Part shown: positions 56,882 through 64,000 of the stretch, one piece after another
How the letters are laid out: each line of letters opens with the position of its first letter
Position numbering within the stretch: position 1 is the stretch's first letter
Origin: Pseudomonas rhizosphaerae
GTDB taxonomy: Bacteria > Pseudomonadota > Gammaproteobacteria > Pseudomonadales > Pseudomonadaceae
Reading direction: 5' to 3'
DNA: 64,000 nt
NCBI RefSeq assembly: GCF_000761155.1
Contig: NZ_CP009533.1
Coordinates: 930,001-994,000, forward strand
Notes under the pieces: generated by a model
Told to the model about the DNA's origin: nothing
What the model saw: the letters and a program-made list of their open reading frames with translations, nothing else
Database searches by the model: none
Translations under genes and position numbers: made by a program

Positions 56882-56897
56882 TCGATTCGGGAATCGA
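56882..56897. promoter_or_regulatory. Palindrome TCGATTC-GG-GAATCGA in the divergent promoter
   Basis: Perfect seven-base arms with a two-base centre. It lies 30 bases upstream of the SDR ATG and 146 bases from the LysR ATG. The location suits an operator of the divergently read LysR protein or another repressor. Confidence 0.55.
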
Positions 56898-57042
56898 TGA
56901 CTCAGGGTGTTCCGCCAACGCATTGGCAGCAATATGGCAAACCTCACTGCTGGCTGAGAAAAATTCACCTCTCGTCAGCAGGCCCGCGGAATGCTTGAAT
57001 GAGACTCGCCCATAACATCTCAACAATAAGAGCCGAGTACTT

Positions 57043-57960
57043 ATGCGCCTCCACGACAGTGCGCCCCGGGACCTGCCACCGCTGAGGGCCATTCAAGCCT
57101 TCGAGCAAACGGCCCGCTTTGGCAATCTCGCCAGAGCCGCCGAAGTATTGAATCTGACACCCTCAGCCGTGAGCCATCAGTTGGCGAATCTGGAAGCGAT
57201 GATTGGCCGCCAGCTGTTCGTGCGCGCAGCCCGTGGCGTCACCCTCACCCCGGTGGGCGAGCAGTACCTGAAGGATATTTCCGGCTTGTTGCACAGCCTT
57301 GAAGTGGCAACCGAAAGAGCCGCCAGTGACGTGAGTCTCGACTGCCTGCGACTGCACTCGTCGCCAAGCTTCGGCCTGCTTTGGCTGATGCCGCGCCTGG
57401 AAGCATTCCGCGTGAGTCATCCCGATATCCAGATCAACCTGTCGTGTTCCTACGAGTCACTACACTTTAGCCGGGACAAGATCGACGTCGACATACGCCA
57501 TGGCCTGCCCAACTGGCCCAGCTACGAAGTGCGAACGGTGCGCAACGAAGCCTTTGCGGTGCTGGCCTCCCCGCAGTTATTGGCAAAACGTCCAGTCGCC
57601 AGCGCCAGTGACTTGTTGAACAAGGAACTGATCCTTTCCGAAGCGACGCTGCTCCAATGGCCTGAATGGTTCGCCCAGCACGGCCTCGCCCGCCCCGAAC
57701 ATCCCTATGCGTTGAGCTTCGATCGCTCCTACATGACATTGGAAGCTGCCAGCCACGGCCTTGGGTTCGCACTGGAAAGCACGCTGCTGGCACAGAAATA
57801 CCTGGCATCGGGCGCACTCGTGGAAGTGGCTCCTGAAGCGCTCAGCGCTGCGGTTGCTGCTCACCACTTGGTGTTTCCCAAAGCCCACTCGTCCTTTCCC
57901 AGGGTCAGACGGTTTCTGACGTGGATGGAGGGGGAGATGGGGCATCGGTTTGTATTTTGA
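57043..57960 (+). CDS. LysR-family regulator (GcvA-like)
   Basis: This 305-residue protein has an N-terminal winged HTH (LPPLRAIQAFEQTARFGNLA, then NLTPSAVSHQLANLE) and a periplasmic-binding-like effector domain with RLHSSPSFGLLWLMPRLEAF. It resembles the GcvA/AmpR-like branch. It is divergent from the SDR-MFS-transketolase-esterase operon and is its probable activator or repressor. A convergent terminator separates it from leuS. Confidence 0.87.
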   Translation: MRLHDSAPRDLPPLRAIQAFEQTARFGNLARAAEVLNLTPSAVSHQLANLEAMIGRQLFVRAARGVTLTPVGEQYLKDISGLLHSLEVATERAASDVSLDCLRLHSSPSFGLLWLMPRLEAFRVSHPDIQINLSCSYESLHFSRDKIDVDIRHGLPNWPSYEVRTVRNEAFAVLASPQLLAKRPVASASDLLNKELILSEATLLQWPEWFAQHGLARPEHPYALSFDRSYMTLEAASHGLGFALESTLLAQKYLASGALVEVAPEALSAAVAAHHLVFPKAHSSFPRVRRFLTWMEGEMGHRFVF

Positions 57961-58131
57961 GACTTTGTTTGTGAGTGGCCCATTTTGCTTGGGCTCATCT
58001 TCTTGGCTTGGAGATACATTTTTAATTCCCGACTCACCCACGTGTGAGCGAGGGTCGAAGCGCTGACCGGCTCGACCGGCGCAGAGCAGTTCCACAGATC
58101 TGCTTTGCTACCCGACTTAGGGCTGAACGAT

Positions 58132-58163
58132 AAAACCGGCATTCCGCGAGAAATGCCGGTTTT
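58132..58163. terminator. Bidirectional rho-independent terminator between lysR and leuS
   Basis: AAAACCGGCATT and AATGCCGGTTTT arms with an eight-base loop. Both strands end in T-rich runs. It separates the convergent transcripts. Confidence 0.88.
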
Positions 58164-58190
58164 CTTGTTTCCAGCGGATCAGCTAAATAG

Positions 58191-60785
58191 TCAGACGATG
58201 AAGTTCACCAACCGGTTAGGTACTACGATCATCCTTCCAGCCCCTTCCAGATGTTTGCTTAACACCGCATGGGACAGCGCCTGGCCGCGTATCGTGTCAT
58301 GGTCGGCGTCGGCCTGGACCAGAATTTCCCCACGCAGCTTGCCATTGACCTGCACCATCATCTTCACTTCGTCCCGCTTCAGGGCGTCGCTATCCGGGGT
58401 CGGCCATGCACTGTCGTAGATTGCGCCGGCGAACCCCAATGCCTCCCAGAGCACCTGGGAGACGTGCGGCGTGACAGGGTGCAGAACCTGCAAGAGAATG
58501 GACATGCTTTCCCGACACGTTTGACGACCGGCATTGCGAGCCCCCTCCAGCACCTTGAGCATCTTCATCGCACCCGAGACTACGGTGTTGTACTGCAGCC
58601 GCTCATAATCGTTATTGATTTGCTGCAGCAAGCTATGGGTCATAAAGCGCACGCGCCTGGCTTCTGCGGCATCTACCGCTTGGTCGTCACCTTTGCCCCA
58701 GTGTGCCTGGTCGTCGACGGCAAAACTCCAGAGGCGACGCAGAAACCGATAAGCCCCTTCAACACCGCTATCGCTCCAGATCGTGCTCTGATCAGGAGGG
58801 CCGGCGAAGATTGTGAATAATCGAGCAGTGTCCGCACCAAACTTGTTGATGATGTCTTTGGGCTCGACCACGTTGTTCTTCGATTTGGACATCTTCTCCA
58901 CGCCACCCAAGGTGACGGGCAAGCCGTCTTCAAGCGCTGTCGCACTAATCGGGCGGCTTTTTTCGTCGTAGTGAACCGATACTTCCGAGGGGTAGAACCA
59001 TCGTCGGCTACCGTCCTCGGCTTTGCGGTAGTAACTTTCCCGCAACAGCATGCCTTGGGTGAACAGATTCTTGAACGGTTCACTGAAGTCCACCAATCCC
59101 TCGTCGCGCATTGCTCTACTCCAGAACCTGGCGTAGAGCAAATGCAACACGGCATGTTCAATGCCGCCAATGTATTGGTCGACGGGCATCCAGTATCGAT
59201 TGCCGGGCCCTACCATCGAGGTGTGGCAGTCGGGATCGCAGTAGCGCATGAAATACCAGCTTGAATCAACGAAGGTATCCATGGTGTCCGTTTCCCGAAG
59301 CGCGGGTGCGGCACAACGAGGACAAGCGGCGTGGCGAAACGCTTCATGCTGCAGCAACGGATTGCCACTTCCGTCGGGAATGCAATCGGTCGGCAATACC
59401 ACCGGCAGATCCGCGTAAGGTACCGGTACATCGCCACAGTGTTCACAATGAATAATCGGGATCGGGGTTCCCCAATAACGCTGCCGGGAGATTCCCCAGT
59501 CACGCAGGCGCCACGTGGTGGCTTGCTCGCCGCACCCGCGTTCGGCCAGGGCATCAACGATTGCCTGGGACGCTTGCTCCACCGCGAGACCGTCGTAGGC
59601 TCCCGAATTGATCAGGTGACCTTCCCGGCTGCTGTAGCGATCCGACCAGACGGCAGGGTCATAGGGCAACCCCTCAAACGCGATGACAGGCTGCACAGGC
59701 AACCCGTACTGACGGGCAAAATCGAAGTCGCGCTCGTCATGGGCCGGAACCCCCATCAAAGCGCCTTCCCCATATTCGCTAACTACATAGTTGGTAATCC
59801 ACACGGCGATCGGTTCGCCGGTCAACGGATGCTCAACGTGCAATCCACTCGGGATACCGAGCTTCGCTTGCGCGCCGGCGGCCGGGCTGCCCTGCACCGC
59901 CTGTCGATACTCCTGCACCTGCGGTTCAAGCCCAGGATCTAGCTCTATGGCACGCCTGGTCAGCGGATGTTCGAGGGAAACGGCGCAAAACGTCACCCCC
60001 ATCAGCGTATCGACGCGGGTGGTGAACACCCATAGCTTACCCTCGTCGATCAACTGCCCGCTCGCGTCTTCGATAGTATGGACAAACGCCAGGCGGACCC
60101 CGCTAGCCTTGCCAATCCAGTTGCGCTGCATGCTACGGACCATGTCCGGCCAACCCTCCAGGGTATCGATGGCCGACAGCAGCTCCTCGCCATACTGGGT
60201 GATACGCAGGTAGTAACCGGGAATCTCGCGCTTCTCGACGAGCGCCCCGGATCGCCAGCCGCGACCATCTACCACTTGCTCATTGGCCAATACGGTTTGA
60301 TCAACGGGATCCCAGTTGACGATCTGAGTTTTTTTGTAGGCCACGCCTTTTTCCAGCAACTTCAAGAAAAACCACTGGTTCCACTTGTAGTACTTGGGAT
60401 CGCACGTGGCAATTTCCCGTGACCAGTCAAATGCCAGCCCGAGCGGCTGCATCTGCGACTTCATGTCAGCAATGTTCATCCGCGTCCACTGTGCGGGAGA
60501 CACGCCCGACTGCATTGCAGCGTTTTCTGCTGGCAAACCGAACGCATCCCAACCCATCGGCATCAGGACGTTGTAGCCCTTCATCCGTAAGTGGCGGGCC
60601 AACATGTCATTGATCGTGTAGTTGCGCACATGCCCCATGTGTAACTTCCCAGAAGGATAGGGCAGCATGGAACAGGCATAGAACTTTGGTCGGCTTTCGT
60701 CTTCGACAGCCTTGAATACATTGTCGCGAAGCCATCTGGCCTGCGCCGTACTTTCAACCCATGCTGGATCATACTGCGACCGCAT
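58191..60785 (-). CDS. leuS: Second leucyl-tRNA synthetase, betaproteobacterial type
   Basis: This 864-residue class I synthetase charges tRNA-Leu. The HIGH motif is HMGH (residues 49-52) and the KMSKS motif is intact (EKMSKSKNN, near 630). The CP1 editing domain keeps its Thr-rich loop as TTRVDT (255-260), where most bacterial enzymes have TTRPDT, and the catalytic Asp block GVPAHDERDFDFA. Many blocks (CSMLPYPSGKLHMGHVRNYT, WNQWFFLKLLEKGVAYKKTQ) look like Burkholderiales LeuRS, not like the Pseudomonas housekeeping enzyme in the lptE-holA region. AGAGGA lies six bases before the ATG. It stands alone beside accessory genes. Confidence 0.93.
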   Translation of the reverse strand: MRSQYDPAWVESTAQARWLRDNVFKAVEDESRPKFYACSMLPYPSGKLHMGHVRNYTINDMLARHLRMKGYNVLMPMGWDAFGLPAENAAMQSGVSPAQWTRMNIADMKSQMQPLGLAFDWSREIATCDPKYYKWNQWFFLKLLEKGVAYKKTQIVNWDPVDQTVLANEQVVDGRGWRSGALVEKREIPGYYLRITQYGEELLSAIDTLEGWPDMVRSMQRNWIGKASGVRLAFVHTIEDASGQLIDEGKLWVFTTRVDTLMGVTFCAVSLEHPLTRRAIELDPGLEPQVQEYRQAVQGSPAAGAQAKLGIPSGLHVEHPLTGEPIAVWITNYVVSEYGEGALMGVPAHDERDFDFARQYGLPVQPVIAFEGLPYDPAVWSDRYSSREGHLINSGAYDGLAVEQASQAIVDALAERGCGEQATTWRLRDWGISRQRYWGTPIPIIHCEHCGDVPVPYADLPVVLPTDCIPDGSGNPLLQHEAFRHAACPRCAAPALRETDTMDTFVDSSWYFMRYCDPDCHTSMVGPGNRYWMPVDQYIGGIEHAVLHLLYARFWSRAMRDEGLVDFSEPFKNLFTQGMLLRESYYRKAEDGSRRWFYPSEVSVHYDEKSRPISATALEDGLPVTLGGVEKMSKSKNNVVEPKDIINKFGADTARLFTIFAGPPDQSTIWSDSGVEGAYRFLRRLWSFAVDDQAHWGKGDDQAVDAAEARRVRFMTHSLLQQINNDYERLQYNTVVSGAMKMLKVLEGARNAGRQTCRESMSILLQVLHPVTPHVSQVLWEALGFAGAIYDSAWPTPDSDALKRDEVKMMVQVNGKLRGEILVQADADHDTIRGQALSHAVLSKHLEGAGRMIVVPNRLVNFIV

Positions 60786-60829
60786 AAAATTTCCTCTTTT
60801 ATGAAGGATCCAGCCTCCGATAACAGCCC

Positions 60830-61110
60830 CTAACCAATAGGATAGTCCTGGGAGTGCCCTTTTTTTGGCACCAGGAATATCCGTGGGTAGGTGATCACCG
60901 GCATCCCGCCCTGCTCGTGACCAATCAACTTGATAGTAACGATCCCTTGGCCAGGCCGCGAGCGCGACTCACGTTTGGAAACAACCTCGCTCTCGGCGTA
61001 AAGTGGATGCCGACATAGATAGGGTTCGACAGACTTATTTCATCCCACCCTAGATTGGCAATCGCCCGCGCACTCATGGTTGCTACCGTCATGCACTCAT
61101 GCGTCCTTAG
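60830..61110 (-). pseudogene. Frameshifted remnant of a MaoC-like dehydratase/hydratase gene
   Basis: On the minus strand one frame from ATG 61077 reads MSARAIANLGWDEISLSNP. After a shift near 61003-61020 another frame continues LYAESEVVSKRESRSRPGQG, then IVTIKLIGHEQGGMPVITYP and a TAG at 60830-60832. Joined, these fit the hot-dog fold pattern of MaoC-type enoyl/itaconyl-CoA hydratases (ANLGWDE..., LYAESEV.SKRESRSRPGQGIV). The 5' half is missing. The piece lies between leuS and tRNA-Gly, so it is probably debris from an older insertion or deletion. Confidence 0.6.
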
Positions 61111-61400
61111 AAGACTGTTCTTTGCACGGGGGAGAGCGAATACCTGCCGGTCTGTAGCTTCCGTTGAGTCTGGTTGGTGGCGGCTGCGTGAAAGGGGTCA
61201 GGTGGAAATTATTGCGCGCACGGCTTCGTGGGAGGGTATGGGGCTGCGGGCGGAGAATTCGGTTTCGTTCATAAAAAAATTTCCAGTCTGGCGGGGTGTG
61301 CCGTTGCTGCCGTGTGTGCCAGGAGGGAATAAGCGATAGTTGAGCGTGCGGAGATTTAGTGCGGAAGTTTTGATTAAAATCAGTTTTTCTTTGGGAAAAC
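61111..61400. other. Non-coding stretch next to the tRNA-Gly 3' end
   Basis: Roughly 290 bases with mixed composition. The parts around 61270-61290 (AAAAAAATTT) and 61366-61397 (GATTAAAATCAGTTTTTCTT) are AT-rich. I found no gene, integrase fragment or repeat of the tRNA end here. Confidence 0.45.
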
Positions 61401-61474
61401 TGGAGCGGGTAGAGGGAATCGAACCCTCAACTAAAGCTTGGGAAGCTTTCGTTTTGCCACTAAACTATACCCGC
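61401..61474 (-). tRNA. tRNA-Gly, anticodon CCC
   Basis: On the minus strand a 74-nt cloverleaf reads GCGGGTATAGTTTAGTGGCA at the 5' end. Anticodon arm AAAGC-TTCCCAA-GCTTT gives anticodon CCC. The T arm is GAGGG-TTCGATT-CCCTC and the acceptor closes with ACCCGC-T-CCA, so the CCA is encoded. Its 3' end faces leuS. tRNA-Gly genes are common insertion points for Pseudomonas islands. Confidence 0.93.
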
Positions 61475-61639
61475 ATGACGCGTTGTTTCCGTGCCGCCGG
61501 CCGTTCATTGCGAACTCGATTGCCAGCTTGGCCACCTCGGTGCGATGCGTCTTTCGACACCTGCTCCGGGCGGCTGACTTTGTACCAGAAGCGCCCTGCA
61601 ATTTGAAGCGCTAATTTTCGTTTCTGTCCTCGATTCCAC

Positions 61640-62332
61640 TCAAACCATACCGATTTCCTCTGCGCTCAGGCTGCGGTATTGGCCGGGTTGCAGGCTTTCG
61701 TCCAGCACCAGCTCGCCCATGCGTTCGCGGTGCAGTCTGACCACCTTGTTCTGGAAGTGCCCGAACATCCGCTTCACCTGGTGGTAACGCCCTTCGACGA
61801 TGCTCAGGCGCGCCTGGCGCGGGCCGAGGATGTCGAGGTGGGCGGGCAGGGTGGTGAGGTCTTCGAAGGCGAAGTAGATGCCTTGCGCGAAGGTCTCGAC
61901 GTAATGGGGTTCGATGACCTGCTCGGTTTCAACCCGGTAGACCTTGGGCAATTTGGTGGTTGGTTGAGTGAGGCGGCGTGACCATTGCCCGTCGTTGGTG
62001 AGGATCATCAGCCCGGTGGTGTTGAAGTCCAGTCGACCGGCCATGTGCAGCTGATCTTTGTCCGGCACTTCGATCAGGTCGAGGACGGTGCGGTGCTGCG
62101 GGTCCTGGGTGGCGCTGACGCAGCCGGGTGGTTTGTGCAGCATCAGGTAGCGGGCGGGATGGCCAGCCTGCAGCAATTCCTCGTCGAGGCGGACTTCGCT
62201 GAATTCGGTGACGGCGTGCAGCGGGTCGCGTACCACGCGACCGTCGACCTGGATGCGCCCTGCGATCAGGGCAAGGCGCACCTGTTTTCGGTTGAAACGT
62301 TCGAGATTGGAAAGAAATCGGTCCAGGCGCAT
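61640..62332 (-). CDS. RsuA-family 16S/23S rRNA pseudouridine synthase
   Basis: This 230-residue enzyme has an N-terminal S4 RNA-binding domain (MRLDRFLSNLERFNRKQVRL). The catalytic Asp lies in HMAGRLDFNTTGLMI. LLTNDG-like ILTNDGQWSRRLTQP and EGRYHQVKRMFG complete the fold. RsuA makes pseudouridine 516 in 16S rRNA; RluE/RluB relatives act on 23S. The ATG at 62332 begins the S4 domain. The upstream CWC gene ends eight bases before it. Confidence 0.85.
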   Translation of the reverse strand: MRLDRFLSNLERFNRKQVRLALIAGRIQVDGRVVRDPLHAVTEFSEVRLDEELLQAGHPARYLMLHKPPGCVSATQDPQHRTVLDLIEVPDKDQLHMAGRLDFNTTGLMILTNDGQWSRRLTQPTTKLPKVYRVETEQVIEPHYVETFAQGIYFAFEDLTTLPAHLDILGPRQARLSIVEGRYHQVKRMFGHFQNKVVRLHRERMGELVLDESLQPGQYRSLSAEEIGMV

Positions 62333-62339
62333 GGCGGCG

Positions 62340-62564
62340 TTACGCCCTCGATGCGGACAGTTGCTCACTCACTTGAGCGCAGCGGGGGCACAGGCAGGCG
62401 GCGTTGCGCAGGTGCTCGGGCAAGGCCTGCAGCACAGCGGGGTCGATGCTCACCGAATAGCACCAGCAGGGCTGGGCGGCGGTCTTTGCATCGGCCAGGG
62501 TGCAGTCGTTGCGGCTTCCGCAGGCTGGGCAGAGGTGGCTGGCGAGTGAAGCGGGGGTGGTCAT
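62340..62564 (-). CDS. Cysteine-rich CWC small protein
   Basis: This 74-residue protein has two zinc-ligand-like clusters, CPACGSRNDC and CLCPRC, with a central CWC (QPCWCYSV). This is the PF14375 'cysteine-rich CWC' pattern. Function unknown; zinc binding is inferred. It begins at ATG 62564 and runs eight bases before rsuA in the same direction. Confidence 0.8.
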   Translation of the reverse strand: MTTPASLASHLCPACGSRNDCTLADAKTAAQPCWCYSVSIDPAVLQALPEHLRNAACLCPRCAQVSEQLSASRA

Positions 62565-62780
62565 GGGAAATCCATGTAAAGGTGGATGGCCGTATTCTAC
62601 GGCAGGCTGCAGTACGGCGGTGGATGATGTCGGCGGCACCCTTGAATGACGCTTTGTATCAATTTATTGCCGGGTGAAATGCAGTATCTTTCCCGCTGTC
62701 TGAGTTATGCCCAGAACCATCGTTCTGAGTACCGACCAGTCGTGCTGGTTCGATCCCTCTCGCGGTCCAGGAGGCCGCTT

Positions 62781-63170
62781 ATGTCCCTTAGAGCTCTTTT
62801 GATCGTGGTATTGGCCTTGTCGACAAGTGCCTGTGTGCCCTATGGAGGGGGAGGTTACTACCGCACCCAAGTCTATTCCGTGGACAGCTCGCCACGAGGG
62901 GGCTACTACCCTTACAGCCAGCCCTACAGCAGCGGTTACTACGTTACGCCTGCGCCGCGGTACTACGAAGGACCGCGTTACTTCTCGGCACCACGTTATT
63001 ACGCGGTGCCCCAGCCGCGTTACTACGGCCCACCACCGCCGCATTTCCGGCCGGGGCGCGGTCCCGATCCGCGTTGGCGCGATGGGCCCGAACGCCACTA
63101 CGGTCAGGGCTGGAACCGGGGCCGTGGCTCCGACCATGGCCCGGGCCGAGGCCGTGGCGGTCGGCACTAG
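62781..63170 (+). CDS. Tyr/Pro/Gly/Arg-rich lipoprotein
   Basis: This 129-residue protein begins MSLRALLIVVLALSTSACVP, with lipobox STSAC (Cys18). The mature region is low-complexity with many RYY/YYG repeats (PRYYEGPRYF, APRYYAVPQPRYYG), then an Arg/Gly-rich tail. It is probably surface- or outer-membrane-attached and disordered. GGAGG about seven bases upstream sets the ATG at 62781; the longer frame lacks signal character. Confidence 0.75.
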   Translation: MSLRALLIVVLALSTSACVPYGGGGYYRTQVYSVDSSPRGGYYPYSQPYSSGYYVTPAPRYYEGPRYFSAPRYYAVPQPRYYGPPPPHFRPGRGPDPRWRDGPERHYGQGWNRGRGSDHGPGRGRGGRH

Positions 63171-63175
63171 CCTGC

Positions 63176-63203
63176 AACGGCGCCCTCAGGGGCGCCGTTT
63201 TTC
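63176..63203 (+). terminator. Rho-independent terminator after the Tyr-rich lipoprotein
   Basis: AACGGCGCCC-TCAG-GGGCGCCGTT, ten-base perfect stem with TTTTT next to it. Confidence 0.92.
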
Positions 63204-63224
63204 GTTCTCCCAGTCAAACCGGGT

Positions 63225-64000
63225 TCAGTAGTCACACAGGTCCGCGAGCGGGTGACGTCCCTCCCACGCCTTGCCGAAATGCGCCTCTACCACTGCTTGC
63301 GGTACATGGTCGACGTCGGGCCAGTGCCAATGCGGCTGGTTGTCCTTGTCGATCAGGCGCGCACGCACGCCTTCGCTGAATTCAGGGTGGCGGCAGCAGT
63401 TCAGGCTCATGCTGTATTCCATCTGGAACACCTGGGCCAGCGACAAGTGCCGGGCGCGGGCCAGTTGTGCCCAGATCAAATGGGCGGTCAACGGGCAACC
63501 CTTGGCCAGATTGCCGGCGGCCTTGGCCAGCAAGAGGTCGTCGTGGCGCTGCCATTGCACCAGCGCGTGCCAGGCAGCGGGTGCGTCGCTGACATCCAGT
63601 TGCGCGTCGATGGCCGTGCGGCGGGGTAGCCATTGCGCGGCGGGCACCGTGTCGCGGGCATCGTGCTCAAGGGCCTTGAGCAGGCTGTTCAACTGCATCG
63701 GTGTCTGTTCCTGCCAATTGAGTTGCAGCAGGCCGTCTAGCAAGTCTTCGTATTGATCATCGCGCAGGCAGCGGTCGGCCAGGTCCAGATCCAGGGCATC
63801 GCGCGCGTTGATCTGCGCGCCGGTCAGGCCGAGGAACAAGCCGAGCTTGCCGGGCATGCGCGACAGGAAGCCGCTGGCGCCAACGTCCGGATACAGGCCG
63901 ATGGTGATCTCGGGCATGGCCAGGCGGCTGCTGGGTGTGACGATGCGGATGCTCGAGGCCTGCAGCAGGCCCATGCCGCCGCCCAGTACGTAGCCATGGC
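63225..64000 (-). CDS. 3-hydroxyisobutyryl-CoA hydrolase family protein (5' end beyond window)
   Basis: The visible 258 residues are the C-terminal part of a crotonase-fold protein: HGYVLGGGMGLLQASSIRIV forms the second oxyanion strand, then MPEITIGLYPDVGASGFLSR has the characteristic Glu/Asp pair. The long C-terminal ECH_2 extension ends with EFSEGVRARLIDKDNQPHW. Such enzymes act in valine breakdown. The start lies outside the window. Confidence 0.85.
   Translation of the reverse strand, partial: HGYVLGGGMGLLQASSIRIVTPSSRLAMPEITIGLYPDVGASGFLSRMPGKLGLFLGLTGAQINARDALDLDLADRCLRDDQYEDLLDGLLQLNWQEQTPMQLNSLLKALEHDARDTVPAAQWLPRRTAIDAQLDVSDAPAAWHALVQWQRHDDLLLAKAAGNLAKGCPLTAHLIWAQLARARHLSLAQVFQMEYSMSLNCCRHPEFSEGVRARLIDKDNQPHWHWPDVDHVPQAVVEAHFGKAWEGRHPLADLCDY

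Noticed and set aside
61198..61272. 24-codon minus-strand ORF (begins MNETEFSARSP)
   Set aside because: Too short, no ribosome site, and no sign that it joins the MaoC-like remnant.
61055..61339. 94-codon plus-strand ORF between leuS and tRNA-Gly
   Set aside because: It runs antisense to the MaoC-like remnant, has irregular composition and no ribosome site.
1..64000. CRISPR array, prophage or insertion sequence
   Set aside because: No regularly spaced repeats, transposase, integrase or phage structural motifs were seen. The only repeats are REPs and operator pairs.

Overview
The window is a high-GC gammaproteobacterial chromosome segment that I assign to Pseudomonas, most likely the P. putida group. 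The reasons are the olsB-olsA pair, a TurA/MvaT-type H-NS protein, a complete pcaRK-IJF-TBDC protocatechuate cluster, the ttgABC/ttgR solvent and antibiotic efflux locus with its recognisable operator, a DctBD two-component system beside bglX, and REP elements of the P. putida type. No prophage, transposase, integrase, rRNA or CRISPR array was seen.

Layout. 1-6.1 kb: ornithine-lipid acyltransferases (olsB, olsA), a tightly coupled serine hydrolase / small membrane protein / 41-codon ORF / phospholipase-D-type cardiolipin synthase operon, and sbcB. 6.2-12.8 kb: turA, purU, a YbhN-type flippase-like membrane protein, a YjgR-type HerA ATPase, a PitA phosphate transporter and a 68-residue protein. 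13-24 kb: the beta-ketoadipate pathway from uptake (PcaK, PcaT, OprD-type porin) through PcaB, PcaC, PcaD, PcaI/J and PcaF to succinyl-CoA and acetyl-CoA, under PcaR, with PcaR-like boxes upstream of pcaR and pcaI. 24.3-31 kb: TtgABC and divergent TtgR. 31-36.2 kb: DMT and DHA2 transporters, an AraC regulator and small enzymes. 36.3-43.1 kb: a dicarboxylate MFS permease behind a clear sigma-54 promoter with upstream direct repeats, dctD, dctB and bglX. 43.4-48.2 kb: a methyltransferase, a 70-residue LuxR-type HTH protein, a SIR2-like/DUF4917 protein, a periplasmic GlpQ and a small P-loop protein. 48.5-51.7 kb: NCS1 permease, GntR regulator and hydantoin/Asp-Glu racemase, with the same 11-bp operator-like site in front of each divergent unit.

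51.8-61.4 kb is the accessory stretch. It holds a five-gene operon (SDR, MFS, two split transketolase subunits, HSL-type esterase) divergent from a LysR regulator, then a stand-alone leucyl-tRNA synthetase of betaproteobacterial type, then a frameshifted remnant of a MaoC-like dehydratase. It ends at the 3' end of a tRNA-Gly(CCC) gene, a typical island insertion point. By eye the base composition is lower in GC and the intergenic DNA richer in AT than elsewhere. The split-transketolase operon and the extra LeuRS are the best candidates for undescribed biology. 61.5-64 kb returns to core genes (RsuA-type pseudouridine synthase, CWC protein, Tyr-rich lipoprotein, 3-hydroxyisobutyryl-CoA hydrolase, cut by the window end).

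Protein family calls come from motif recognition only. No database search was run. Comparisons with P. putida KT2440 or P. aeruginosa are from memory.
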